A DNA stretch of 8,597 bases from Clostridia bacterium (GTDB lineage: Bacteria; Bacillota; Clostridia; Oscillospirales; Acutalibacteraceae), in NCBI GenBank assembly GCA_017534365.1, contig JAFWCS010000131.1:1-8597 (forward strand), given 5' to 3'. The first letter of the stretch is position 1. Every line of letters starts with the position of its first letter. Made by a program: the position numbers and the translations under genes. Shown in pieces: positions 1 through 5,677 of this stretch. Under the pieces are notes generated by a model that saw nothing but the letters and a program-made list of their open reading frames with translations, was not told the DNA's origin and made no database searches.

Positions 1-1651
1 CCATCTTCAGCAGGCAGGCGTAAACGTTATGCGAGGTGTAGATATAAGCGGGCCGGGCAAGCTTCAGGTTGTAGTCAGAGCCGTCCACGATTCTGCCGGT
101 GGTGCAATAATAATAGATCGGATTCTCCTCGTCAAAATCATCCGCACGGAAGATCGCAGTGCCGTCCTCATAGGTCTGGTATGCGTCGCAGTCCCAAGCC
201 GGATCGTCGACGGAAACAAAGGATCTCGTTTCCTTGTCGTAACCGGTGATCATATTCAGCTCTTCGGGCGTGTAGGCGAATTCTTCCGCACCCGTCAGCA
301 GGCCGAGGCCGGGCAGCAGGTTGACCGCAAGGCGCGCCACGTCGTTGAGCAGGGAGATCAGGTTGTCAGTCAGCTCGATGCCGTAGTAGGTCACCTTGAT
401 GAAGGTATCCAGCGCGCGGTTGCTGCCGACAAAGAGGTAATCCATCAGCGCGTCAATGTAGGTCAGCGGGAACTGCTCCTGCTCTGCCGTCGCCTCGAAC
501 TCGGGGGCGCCGTTCGCATGGAACAGGCCGGCCACAAGCTGCGCGATGTTCTTCAGCGAGAACATATCAGCGGAAGGCGCCATGATCGCGGGATCGCCGT
601 AGGGGAATTCCGCCGTCGCTTCCGCGCCGACCATGCCGGCGATCAGATCCTTGAGCATCGGCGCAAGCAGGGTGTTCAGCGCGCCGTTGATCGCGTTGGA
701 AACCAGCTGATAGGTATCCATCGTGGTGTTGGTGAGCACGAGATTGCCGCTGCTGTTCTTGCGGTAAGCGCGGATGCTCGTGGCGGTGATGGAAGCGCCG
801 CCGGGCTCATTGCCCATCGCGGGCAGCAGACCCTCAAAGTTGGAGCCGAGCACGGAGTTGCCGCCGGTGGCAGCGGATTCGCCCGTGCCGTCGATCAGCG
901 CCCAGTTGATCAGCTGCTGCAGCGCTGCGTCGATCGTGGTGTTGCTGGGCATTTCATCCACGTCGCTGTTGATCAGCTTGGAATAAAGCGTATCGGCGAG
1001 GAACTTGGGCACGTTGAGCAGTGCGCCGTTCAGCAGGCCGCCGACCGTGCTTTCCAGCACGCCGAAGTCAAAGTTGCCGGTGATGATGTTCTGCAGAGGG
1101 CCCTTCATATCGAGCAGCCAGTGGAGCACCATGTAGAGCACGTCAAGGTCGGGGGAAGCGCCGCTGTAGTTGTTGCTGCGATCGCCGCGCTTGATGCTGG
1201 TGTTCAGACTCGAATAGGGCAGGCTTTTGATATCGCCAAGCAGGCCGCCGGCGATGGCCAGGGCCGCTCTCCACAGGATGTTGTCGTTATCCTGGATCGC
1301 GTGCATCATCTGCCAGATCGTTTCGACCGCCTTGTCGATGCAGGTCAGGTCAAGATAATCCAGACCGGAAGCGCTCTTCAGTGCGCTCGCAGCGGTACCA
1401 TTGTCGATGATATCGCCCCAGGCATACTTGATATGAGCGTTTGCCAGAAGGTCGTCAAGCAGGTCGAGGATATAGGCGCAGCCTTCCTCAGCGGTGAAAT
1501 AGAATTTTTCATCGCTGCCCTTATGCGCCGCCTCATAAGAAGCGGGCGTATAAGTGGTACCTGCCTGTCTTGCGAAGACGGAAACGGACGCCGCAGAAGC
1601 GAGCATCACGAAGGCCAGAATCATCGCAAGCAGTCTTTTTGCTTTTTTCAT
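1..1651 (-). CDS. Large secreted protein of unknown function (3' end outside window)
   Basis: The reading frame is open from ATG at 1651 to the left edge, giving 550 codons with no stop, so the C-terminus and any surface anchor are missing. A GGAGG lies 7 nt before the ATG. The N-terminus is a Sec signal peptide: basic KKAKR (2-6), a hydrophobic core (about 7-22) and a likely SPase I site after VFA (25-27). The mature part is rich in Leu, Ala, Asn and Asp and reads as packed amphipathic helices. Weak internal repeats are visible: an [LI]NGAL element at 207-211 and 321-325, and a YI-x-DxLxxxL-type helix start near 60, 238 and 398. From about residue 465 it changes to an acidic, Tyr/Asp-rich, probably beta-structured segment with Cys488, Cys516 and Cys546. 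I recognise no enzyme motif, and I infer only that it is exported and probably at the cell surface. It appears to have its own promoter, overlapped by phased TTCACA repeats. Confidence 0.85.
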   Translation of the reverse strand, partial: MKKAKRLLAMILAFVMLASAASVSVFARQAGTTYTPASYEAAHKGSDEKFYFTAEEGCAYILDLLDDLLANAHIKYAWGDIIDNGTAASALKSASGLDYLDLTCIDKAVETIWQMMHAIQDNDNILWRAALAIAGGLLGDIKSLPYSSLNTSIKRGDRSNNYSGASPDLDVLYMVLHWLLDMKGPLQNIITGNFDFGVLESTVGGLLNGALLNVPKFLADTLYSKLINSDVDEMPSNTTIDAALQQLINWALIDGTGESAATGGNSVLGSNFEGLLPAMGNEPGGASITATSIRAYRKNSSGNLVLTNTTMDTYQLVSNAINGALNTLLAPMLKDLIAGMVGAEATAEFPYGDPAIMAPSADMFSLKNIAQLVAGLFHANGAPEFEATAEQEQFPLTYIDALMDYLFVGSNRALDTFIKVTYYGIELTDNLISLLNDVARLAVNLLPGLGLLTGAEEFAYTPEELNMITGYDKETRSFVSVDDPAWDCDAYQTYEDGTAIFRADDFDEENPIYYYCTTGRIVDGSDYNLKLARPAYIYTSHNVYACLLKM

Positions 1652-1658
1652 TGCCGTA

Positions 1659-1663
1659 CCTCC
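1659..1663 (-). promoter_or_regulatory. Ribosome binding site of the secreted-protein gene
   Basis: GGAGG is followed by a 7-nt spacer and ATG at 1651. It fixes the start of the secreted-protein gene directly in front of a typical signal peptide. Confidence 0.85.
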
Positions 1664-1682
1664 ATATATAATAGATTCGGGT

Positions 1683-1697
1683 GGCGCGTTCCGCGCC
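1683..1697 (-). other. Small perfect hairpin in the 5' leader of the secreted-protein gene
   Basis: GGCGCG and CGCGCC form a perfect 6-bp inverted repeat around a 3-nt centre, about 20 nt upstream of the Shine-Dalgarno. If the promoter at about 1748-1776 is right, it lies in the transcribed leader. It could stabilise the mRNA 5' end, but no specific function can be read from it. On the plus strand it is followed by GTTTTAC, vaguely like a terminator, but there is no plus-strand gene for it to end. Confidence 0.4.
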
Positions 1698-1747
1698 GTT
1701 TTACATTCATCACTTTATAAAGGACTTGTTGCGGCTCGCCTGTGAAA

Positions 1748-1776
1748 ATAAAAACATTTTTTGAATCTTTTGTGAA
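1748..1776 (-). promoter_or_regulatory. Candidate sigma-A promoter of the secreted-protein gene
   Basis: On the minus strand, TTCACA (1776-1771, 5 of 6 to the -35 consensus) is followed by a 17-bp spacer and TTTTAT (1753-1748, 4 of 6). A TG sits one base before the -10 element (extended -10). The predicted start of transcription is near 1741, giving a leader of about 90 nt. The region is AT-rich, so a chance match is possible. A TATAAA at 1719-1714 is an alternative -10 without a good -35. Confidence 0.4.
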
Positions 1777-1787
1777 CATTATGTGAA
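1760..1787 (-). promoter_or_regulatory. Three TTCAcA hexamers at 11-bp period, Pho-box-like candidate operator
   Basis: On the minus strand, TTCACA (1787-1782), TTCACA (1776-1771) and TTCAAA (1765-1760) are each separated by exactly 5 bp, so they sit one helical turn apart on the same DNA face. Direct hexamer repeats of the TT(A/C/T)ACA type with about 5-bp spacers are the known binding pattern of Bacillus PhoP and related OmpR-family response regulators. They overlap the -35 and spacer of the candidate promoter, where activators of this family usually bind. A further isolated TTCACA lies at 1746-1741. The regulator itself is not in the window, so the assignment is inferred. Confidence 0.4.
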
Positions 1788-1809
1788 TTTCAACGGTTTT
1801 TGGATGGTC

Positions 1810-1837
1810 GCACAAAACATCTGCTTCCGTTTTGTGC
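1810..1837. repeat. Perfect 9-bp inverted repeat
   Basis: GCACAAAAC (1810-1818) and GTTTTGTGC (1829-1837) are exact inverted copies around a 10-base centre. Neither side is followed at once by a U-run long enough for a clear terminator. It lies about 25-60 bp upstream of the phased hexamers, so it may be an operator or part of an RNA structure. Its function is unknown. Confidence 0.5.
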
Positions 1838-1887
1838 AGGTTTTATAAAGGCGATGCCGCAACGAATTCGTGGGACCTTCGCCGGAA

Positions 1888-1930
1888 CGGAACGCCGGGA
1901 CGTCGTTCCTCGCACACGTCCGCCGTTCCG
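1888..1930. repeat. Imperfect GC-rich inverted repeat
   Basis: CGGAAC (1888-1893) pairs with GTTCCG (1925-1930), and GGACGT (1898-1903) pairs with ACGTCC (1916-1921). They are separated by a small internal loop (4 against 3 bases) and close a 12-base apical loop. A second CGGAAC abuts the left arm at 1883-1888. It lies beyond the lipoprotein terminator in non-coding DNA. It could be an extragenic repeat element or a structured RNA, and only copies elsewhere in the genome would decide. Confidence 0.4.
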
Positions 1931-1945
1931 CCTCGGGGTGCCGCC

Positions 1946-1976
1946 AAACGAAAACAGCCGCCCGGGCGGGCGGCTG
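1946..1976 (-). terminator. Rho-independent terminator of the lipoprotein gene
   Basis: On the minus strand, 16 nt after the stop codon, CAGCCGCCC and GGGCGGCTG form a perfect 9-bp stem with a 4-base loop (1976-1955). It is followed by TTTTCGTTT. A strong GC stem plus U-rich tail is the classic intrinsic terminator, and it separates this gene from the secreted-protein gene downstream. Confidence 0.85.
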
Positions 1977-1992
1977 CGGTGCAGTCAGATTC

Positions 1993-2508
1993 TCATTTTA
2001 CGAGCGACCAGAACTCATTGTCTTCCGCGTAGTTTTTGACCAGATCCTCGTAGGTGAAGCCTTTGCTCGTCGTGCTCTTATAAACGAGCAGGCGGGCGTC
2101 GTCATCGTGCCGGATCAGCTTATCATTCCCCCTGTCGCCCTGATTCTTGATGAATTCGTAATGACTGTCGTCATAGAACGTGTAGGTCGTCAGATACTCG
2201 CAGACGCCCTTGCGGTCGATCTTATAAACGCGGTAGGTTGTGTAATCCTCTTCCTCGCGCACGGCAACGACCTGTTTGTTCTTTTCGGTCTTGCCGATCT
2301 CCTTCTTGACGATATCGTTCATTTCCCGCGCGGCAACGGATTCCGCTTCAATGGACGCTGCCTCCGCGCTGGATGCCTCCGCCACCTGCGAGGCCTGGAT
2401 CTCATCCTCGGAAAGGACCTTGCCCCCCTCATTTTTGATATGGCAGGCCGTGAGCGCAAGCACCATCGCAACCGCGGCAAGCAGCGCAAGCAGCCGTTTC
2501 GTCGTCAT
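1993..2508 (-). CDS. Small lipoprotein of unknown function
   Basis: This is a 171-residue protein. I place the start at ATG 2508, not the in-frame ATG five codons upstream, because GGAGG (2520-2516) lies 7 nt before it and the signal peptide then begins cleanly with MTTKR. A hydrophobic stretch (6-19) ends in the lipobox LTAC with Cys22, so the mature protein is predicted to be lipid-anchored on the outer face of the membrane with about 150 residues. Residues about 38-61 are almost only Ala, Ser, Glu and Gln and form a probable helical or disordered stalk. Residues about 78-120 are rich in Tyr, Thr and charged residues and look like beta-hairpins, and the end is acidic. I recognise no family and no catalytic motif. 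It has its own strong promoter and terminator, so it is a single-gene unit. Confidence 0.88.
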   Translation of the reverse strand: MTTKRLLALLAAVAMVLALTACHIKNEGGKVLSEDEIQASQVAEASSAEAASIEAESVAAREMNDIVKKEIGKTEKNKQVVAVREEEDYTTYRVYKIDRKGVCEYLTTYTFYDDSHYEFIKNQGDRGNDKLIRHDDDARLLVYKSTTSKGFTYEDLVKNYAEDNEFWSLVK

Positions 2509-2515
2509 AACGATT

Positions 2516-2520
2516 CCTCC
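2516..2520 (-). promoter_or_regulatory. Ribosome binding site deciding the lipoprotein start
   Basis: GGAGG followed by a 7-nt spacer selects ATG 2508. The longer alternative beginning at 2523 would overlap this site and add five residues before the signal peptide, so it is rejected. Confidence 0.85.
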
Positions 2521-2540
2521 CATTTTTTGATACTATTGAT

Positions 2541-2570
2541 ATTGTAGACCCGAAGGCTCCGAATTGTCAA
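2541..2570 (-). promoter_or_regulatory. Strong sigma-A promoter of the lipoprotein gene
   Basis: On the minus strand, TTGACA (2570-2565, perfect -35) is followed by an 18-bp spacer and TACAAT (2546-2541, 5 of 6 to the -10). Transcription should start near 2534, about 26 nt before the ATG. Two T-runs (2571-2588) lie immediately upstream and may act as an UP element. The spacer contains TTCGG twice, 9 bp apart. Confidence 0.85.
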
Positions 2571-2611
2571 GGAAAAAAGAAAAAATTCCATGTTATTTTA
2601 CAGTTTGCTCA

Positions 2612-2653
2612 TAAACAGGAAAGGGCCTGCGGAGCTGTTTGCCCCGCAAGCCC
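2612..2653 (-). terminator. Intrinsic terminator after pckG
   Basis: Beginning 23 nt after the pckG stop, a 13-bp stem (2653-2641 with 2635-2623, including two G-U pairs) closes a 5-base loop. On the minus strand it is followed by TTTCCTGTTT. The U-run is interrupted, so termination may be partial. The hairpin also has a short T-rich run on its plus-strand side. It separates pckG from the lipoprotein promoter. Confidence 0.7.
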
Positions 2654-2676
2654 GTTTATTCTCCGTTGGTTTGCGC

Positions 2677-4458
2677 TTATTCGGCGACTCTCGCCTTGAG
2701 GTCCTCCAGCTCTGCCTTGAGGGTCGGCGGCAGGCGGTCGAACTTCGCATAGAATTCCTCGATGCCGGCAGCCTCTTCCTTCCACAGCGCGTTGTCGACG
2801 CTGAGGATCTCGGCAAGCTGCTCGTCGCTCACGACGCCCTCGAGGCCTTCCAGGTTGATGTCCTCTTTTCTGGGCACGAAGCCGATCGCGGTCTCCTCGG
2901 CGTCCGCGGTGCCTTCGCAGCGGTCGATGATCCAGTCAAGCACGCGGAGGTTGTCGCCGAAGCCCGGCCACAGGAAGTTGCCGTCCGCATCCTTGCGGAA
3001 CCAGTTGACGTTGAACATCTTGGGCGCCTTGTCGGGATCGAGGGTCTTGCCGATATCGATCCAATGCTGCCAGTAATCGCCCATGTTGTAGCCGCAGAAG
3101 GGCAGCATCGCCATGGGATCGCGACGCACGACGCCGACGGCGCCGGCCGCAGCGGCCGTGGTCTCGGAAGCGACGATCGAGCCGACGAACACACCGTGGT
3201 TCCAGTCTCTGGACTGATAAACCAGCGGCGCGAGCTTCGCGCGGCGGCCGCCGAAGACGAACGCGCTGATGGGCACGCCGTCCGGATTTTCAAATTCGCT
3301 GCTGATGCACGGGCAGTTCTTCGCAGGCGCGGTGAAGCGGCTGTTGGGATGGGCGCCCTTGACATCGCTGGTCTTGCCGTTCCAGGGCTTGCCGGTCCAG
3401 TCCATCGCGTGCTCGGGCGGATTCTTGTCGAGGCCTTCCCACCAGACGGTGTTGTTGTCCAGATTATGGGCGACGTTGGTGAAGATCGTGCCCTGACGGG
3501 TGGAGGCGAGGGCGTTCGGGTTGGATTTCTCGTTGGTGCCGGGCGCAACGCCGAAGAAGCCGTTCTCCGGATTGATCGCATAGAGGCGGCCGTCGGCGCC
3601 CTTGCGGATCCAGGAAATATCGTCGCCCACGCACCAGACGCGGTAGCCCTTCTTATAATAGCCCTCGGGCGGGATCAGCATGGCAAGATTGGTCTTGCCG
3701 CAGGCGGACGGGAACGCCGCGCAGATGTAGCGGATCTTGCCGTCCGGACGCTGCAGGCCGAGGATGAGCATATGCTCCGCCTGCCAGCCCTCCTGCTTGC
3801 CCTGATAGGAAGCGATGCGCAGCGCAAAGCACTTCTTGCCCAGCAGCACGTTGCCGCCGTAACCGGAGTTGACGGAGATGATCGTATTATCCTGCGGGAA
3901 CTGGCAGATATAGCGCTTCTCCTCATCGATCTGGCACTTGCAGTGCAGACCGCGCACCCAGTCGTTGCTGTCGCCCAGCGCTTCGAGCACGGCCGTGCCC
4001 GTGCGGGTCATGATCGCCATATTGAGCACGACGTAGATCGAATCGGTCAGCTCGATGCCGATCTTGGAGAACTTGGAGCCGACAGGACCCATAGAATAAG
4101 GAATAATATACATGGTTCTGCCCTTGTAGCTGTCGCGGGCAATATCATAAAGCATTTTATAGGCCTCGGCGGGATCCATCCAGTTGTTGGTCGGGCCGGC
4201 CTCTTCCTTGGTGGGCGCGCAGATGAACGTGCGGGCCTCGACGCGGGCAACGTCGTTGACCGCGGTGCGGTGCAGATAGCAATCCGGCAGCAGGTCCTCA
4301 TTGAGCTTGATCATTTCACCCGTGGAGACCGCCTCGGCGCGCAGAGCCTCGATTTGCTCCGCGCTGCCGTCGATCCAGACGATGTTGTCCGGCTTGACGA
4401 GCGCGATCTTATCCTCGATCCAGTCGAGAACCGTTTTATTCGTTGTCAGCTTTTCCAT
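2677..4458 (-). CDS. pckG: Phosphoenolpyruvate carboxykinase, GTP type
   Basis: This cytosolic enzyme interconverts oxaloacetate plus GTP with phosphoenolpyruvate, CO2 and GDP (EC 4.1.1.32). It links the C4-acid pool with glycolysis and gluconeogenesis. The 593 residues match the GTP family (about 600) and not the ATP-type PckA (about 530). Key motifs are present: PEP-binding region with Arg72/Arg76, GPVGS (124-128), SGYGG (198-202), metal-site Lys208/Lys209 region and His229 (AEHM), P-loop SACGKT (251-256) with the hallmark Cys253, kinase-2 motif VGDD (277-280), FGGRR (402-406) and the nucleotide-site region CGYNMG to NVNWFRKD (455-489). AAAGGAG lies 7 nt before the ATG. It has its own promoter, a roughly 120-nt structured leader and a terminator. 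In a fermenter it could run in the carboxylating direction toward succinate or propionate, but the sequence does not show direction. Confidence 0.98.
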   Translation of the reverse strand: MEKLTTNKTVLDWIEDKIALVKPDNIVWIDGSAEQIEALRAEAVSTGEMIKLNEDLLPDCYLHRTAVNDVARVEARTFICAPTKEEAGPTNNWMDPAEAYKMLYDIARDSYKGRTMYIIPYSMGPVGSKFSKIGIELTDSIYVVLNMAIMTRTGTAVLEALGDSNDWVRGLHCKCQIDEEKRYICQFPQDNTIISVNSGYGGNVLLGKKCFALRIASYQGKQEGWQAEHMLILGLQRPDGKIRYICAAFPSACGKTNLAMLIPPEGYYKKGYRVWCVGDDISWIRKGADGRLYAINPENGFFGVAPGTNEKSNPNALASTRQGTIFTNVAHNLDNNTVWWEGLDKNPPEHAMDWTGKPWNGKTSDVKGAHPNSRFTAPAKNCPCISSEFENPDGVPISAFVFGGRRAKLAPLVYQSRDWNHGVFVGSIVASETTAAAAGAVGVVRRDPMAMLPFCGYNMGDYWQHWIDIGKTLDPDKAPKMFNVNWFRKDADGNFLWPGFGDNLRVLDWIIDRCEGTADAEETAIGFVPRKEDINLEGLEGVVSDEQLAEILSVDNALWKEEAAGIEEFYAKFDRLPPTLKAELEDLKARVAE

Positions 4459-4528
4459 GTGTTTTCTCCTTTCTTTATGAAAACAACCAATTAAATAACA
4501 TCATAAATCGGTCAGACCTTGCCGACAC

Positions 4529-4555
4529 GCGCCGCGGCCTGCGGCTGCGCCGCGC
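4529..4555 (-). promoter_or_regulatory. GC-rich hairpin arms in the pckG leader
   Basis: In the predicted 5' leader of pckG, GCGGC (4553-4549), GCCGC (4545-4541) and the palindrome GCCGCGGC (4538-4531) can pair in mutually exclusive ways: arm 1 with arm 2, arm 1 with arm 3, or arm 2 with arm 4. Competing stems of this kind can serve post-transcriptional control, but no known riboswitch class is recognised and no U-run follows. It may only be a stable 5' hairpin. Confidence 0.35.
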
Positions 4556-4586
4556 AATCAAAGCATACGTCTTAACCCATTATGGA

Positions 4587-4615
4587 AGTATAGCACAGTT
4601 TTATGCAAAGGTCAA
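4587..4615 (-). promoter_or_regulatory. Sigma-A promoter of pckG
   Basis: On the minus strand, TTGACC (4615-4610, 5 of 6) is followed by a 17-bp spacer and TATACT (4592-4587, 5 of 6). Transcription should start near 4580, giving a leader of about 120 nt. It begins only 27 nt after the tsaD stop, so pckG can be expressed independently of the upstream operon. Confidence 0.85.
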
Positions 4616-4642
4616 GATTTGCAGCGGAGAAAAGCAGGAAAT

Positions 4643-5677
4643 TCAGTTTGACCGCGTTTCGCCGAACTCCGCCGCGTCGATCGGCATGGTTGCGAAGGCG
4701 TTCAGCTCCAATCCTGCAAAATGCCCGCTTTGCGCTTCGTAATAGCCCTGCGCGCCGATCATGGCGGCATTGTCGCCGCAGAGATCGAGCCGGGGCATCC
4801 ACAGTCGGCGCCCGGTGGCTTCGCAGGCCGCCGTCATCCGCCGGCGCAGCCGGGAATTCGCCGAGACGCCGCCGGCGAGCACGATCCGATCGAAGCCGAA
4901 CGCCTCTGCCGCAGCCATCGTGTTGCCCACGAGACAGTCCGCAACAGTCTCGATCAGCGCCGCGCCGAGATCGGGCACGGACACCGCCTCGCCCTTCTGC
5001 TTCGCGTTGTGGATCGTATTGATCACGGCGGTTTTCAGTCCGGAGAAGCTGAAGTCATACGCCCTGCCGTCCACGCGCGGATGCGGCAGCGCATACGCCG
5101 ACGGATCGCCTTCAGCGCTCACGCGGTCCAGATTGACGCCGCCCGGATAGGGCAGCCCCATCGCGCGGGCGGATTTGTCCATGCACTCGCCCGCCGCGTC
5201 ATCCTGCGTGCGGCCGATCACCTGAAAATCGGTGTAATCCCGCACGGCGACGATGTGGCTGTGGCCGCCGGAAACGACGAGCGCCAGGAACGGCGGCGCA
5301 AGCGCCGGATCCGTGATGTAATTCGCGGCGATATGGCCGCGCAGATGATGCACCGGAATCAGCGGCAGGCCGGCGGCATAGGCCAGCCCCTTGGCATAGT
5401 TGACGCCGACCAGCAGCGCGCCGATCAGTCCCGGCGCGGCGGTGACGGCGACGCCGTCCAGATCGGTAAAGGTCAGCCCCGCCTGCTGCATGGCCTCGCG
5501 CACGACGCCGGAGATCGCTTCGGTATGCATCCGTGACGCGATTTCCGGCACGACGCCGCCATAGACGATGTGCGCCTGCACCTGCGAGGCGATGACGCTC
5601 GACAGCACCCGTCTGCCGTCCTCCACAACGGCCGCCGCCGTCTCGTCGCAGGAGGATTCGATTGCCAAAAGTTTCAT
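4643..5677 (-). CDS. tsaD: tRNA N6-threonylcarbamoyladenosine (t6A37) synthase subunit TsaD
   Basis: TsaD (Gcp/Kae1/YgjD family) transfers the threonylcarbamoyl group from threonylcarbamoyl-AMP to A37 of tRNAs that read ANN codons. It works with TsaB and TsaE after TsaC makes the intermediate. At 344 residues it has the normal bacterial length. It starts with MKLLAIESSCDETAAAV, then metal-binding His111 and His115 in HHLRGH, VSGGHSH (135-141), DDAAGECMDKSAR (159-171), YDFSFSGLKTAV (207-218), LAGGVSANSRLR (267-278) and CGDNAAMIG (300-308), where Asp302 is the third metal ligand. AGAGG lies 7 nt before the ATG. The start overlaps the rimI stop as ATGA, so the two are probably translationally coupled. 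No tsaB or tsaE is seen nearby. No intrinsic terminator follows. Confidence 0.98.
   Translation of the reverse strand: MKLLAIESSCDETAAAVVEDGRRVLSSVIASQVQAHIVYGGVVPEIASRMHTEAISGVVREAMQQAGLTFTDLDGVAVTAAPGLIGALLVGVNYAKGLAYAAGLPLIPVHHLRGHIAANYITDPALAPPFLALVVSGGHSHIVAVRDYTDFQVIGRTQDDAAGECMDKSARAMGLPYPGGVNLDRVSAEGDPSAYALPHPRVDGRAYDFSFSGLKTAVINTIHNAKQKGEAVSVPDLGAALIETVADCLVGNTMAAAEAFGFDRIVLAGGVSANSRLRRRMTAACEATGRRLWMPRLDLCGDNAAMIGAQGYYEAQSGHFAGLELNAFATMPIDAAEFGETRSN

Larger units (their letters stand above)
1652..1992. other. Intergenic region between the lipoprotein and secreted-protein genes
   Basis: These 341 bases hold no convincing gene. In minus-strand order they contain the lipoprotein terminator (1946-1976), a GC-rich imperfect inverted repeat (1888-1930), a 9-bp perfect inverted repeat (1810-1837), an AT-rich promoter region with phased hexamers (1741-1787), a leader hairpin (1683-1697) and the Shine-Dalgarno of the next gene. 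Small open frames on the plus strand here lack ribosome binding sites and protein-like composition. Confidence 0.7.

Noticed and set aside
1683..1697. GGCGCG hairpin with GTTTTAC as a plus-strand terminator
   Set aside because: No plus-strand gene ends here, the stem is only 6 bp and the T-run is broken.
29..1720. A 563-codon plus-strand open frame opposite the secreted-protein gene
   Set aside because: The minus strand has an open frame with a Shine-Dalgarno and a clear signal peptide. The plus-strand frame has low-complexity Val/Gln/Gly/Arg composition and no ribosome binding site.
1870..2547. A 225-codon plus-strand frame across the lipoprotein and its terminator
   Set aside because: It reads through the terminator hairpin and promoter of the lipoprotein unit and is antisense to a gene with a lipobox, a promoter and a ribosome binding site.
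2590..4494. A 634-codon plus-strand open frame covering the whole of pckG
   Set aside because: It is antisense to an unmistakable pckG with full catalytic motifs. Its Arg/Ala/Gly/Asp-rich translation has no domain and is explained by the GC-rich codon use of the true gene.
4475..4504. A 9-residue leader peptide frame (MMLFNWLFS) ending just before the pckG ribosome binding site
   Set aside because: It has no Shine-Dalgarno at a sensible distance and no run of regulatory codons, so it is probably chance.
5338..5350. HHLRGH in TsaD as a damaged metal site
   Set aside because: Only the two histidines of the H-x3-H pattern bind the metal. The residue before Gly varies among functional TsaD proteins, so Arg here is not a defect.
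4721..5536. A 271-codon plus-strand frame opposite tsaD
   Set aside because: It is antisense to complete tsaD and has His/Arg/Gly-rich shadow composition without motifs.
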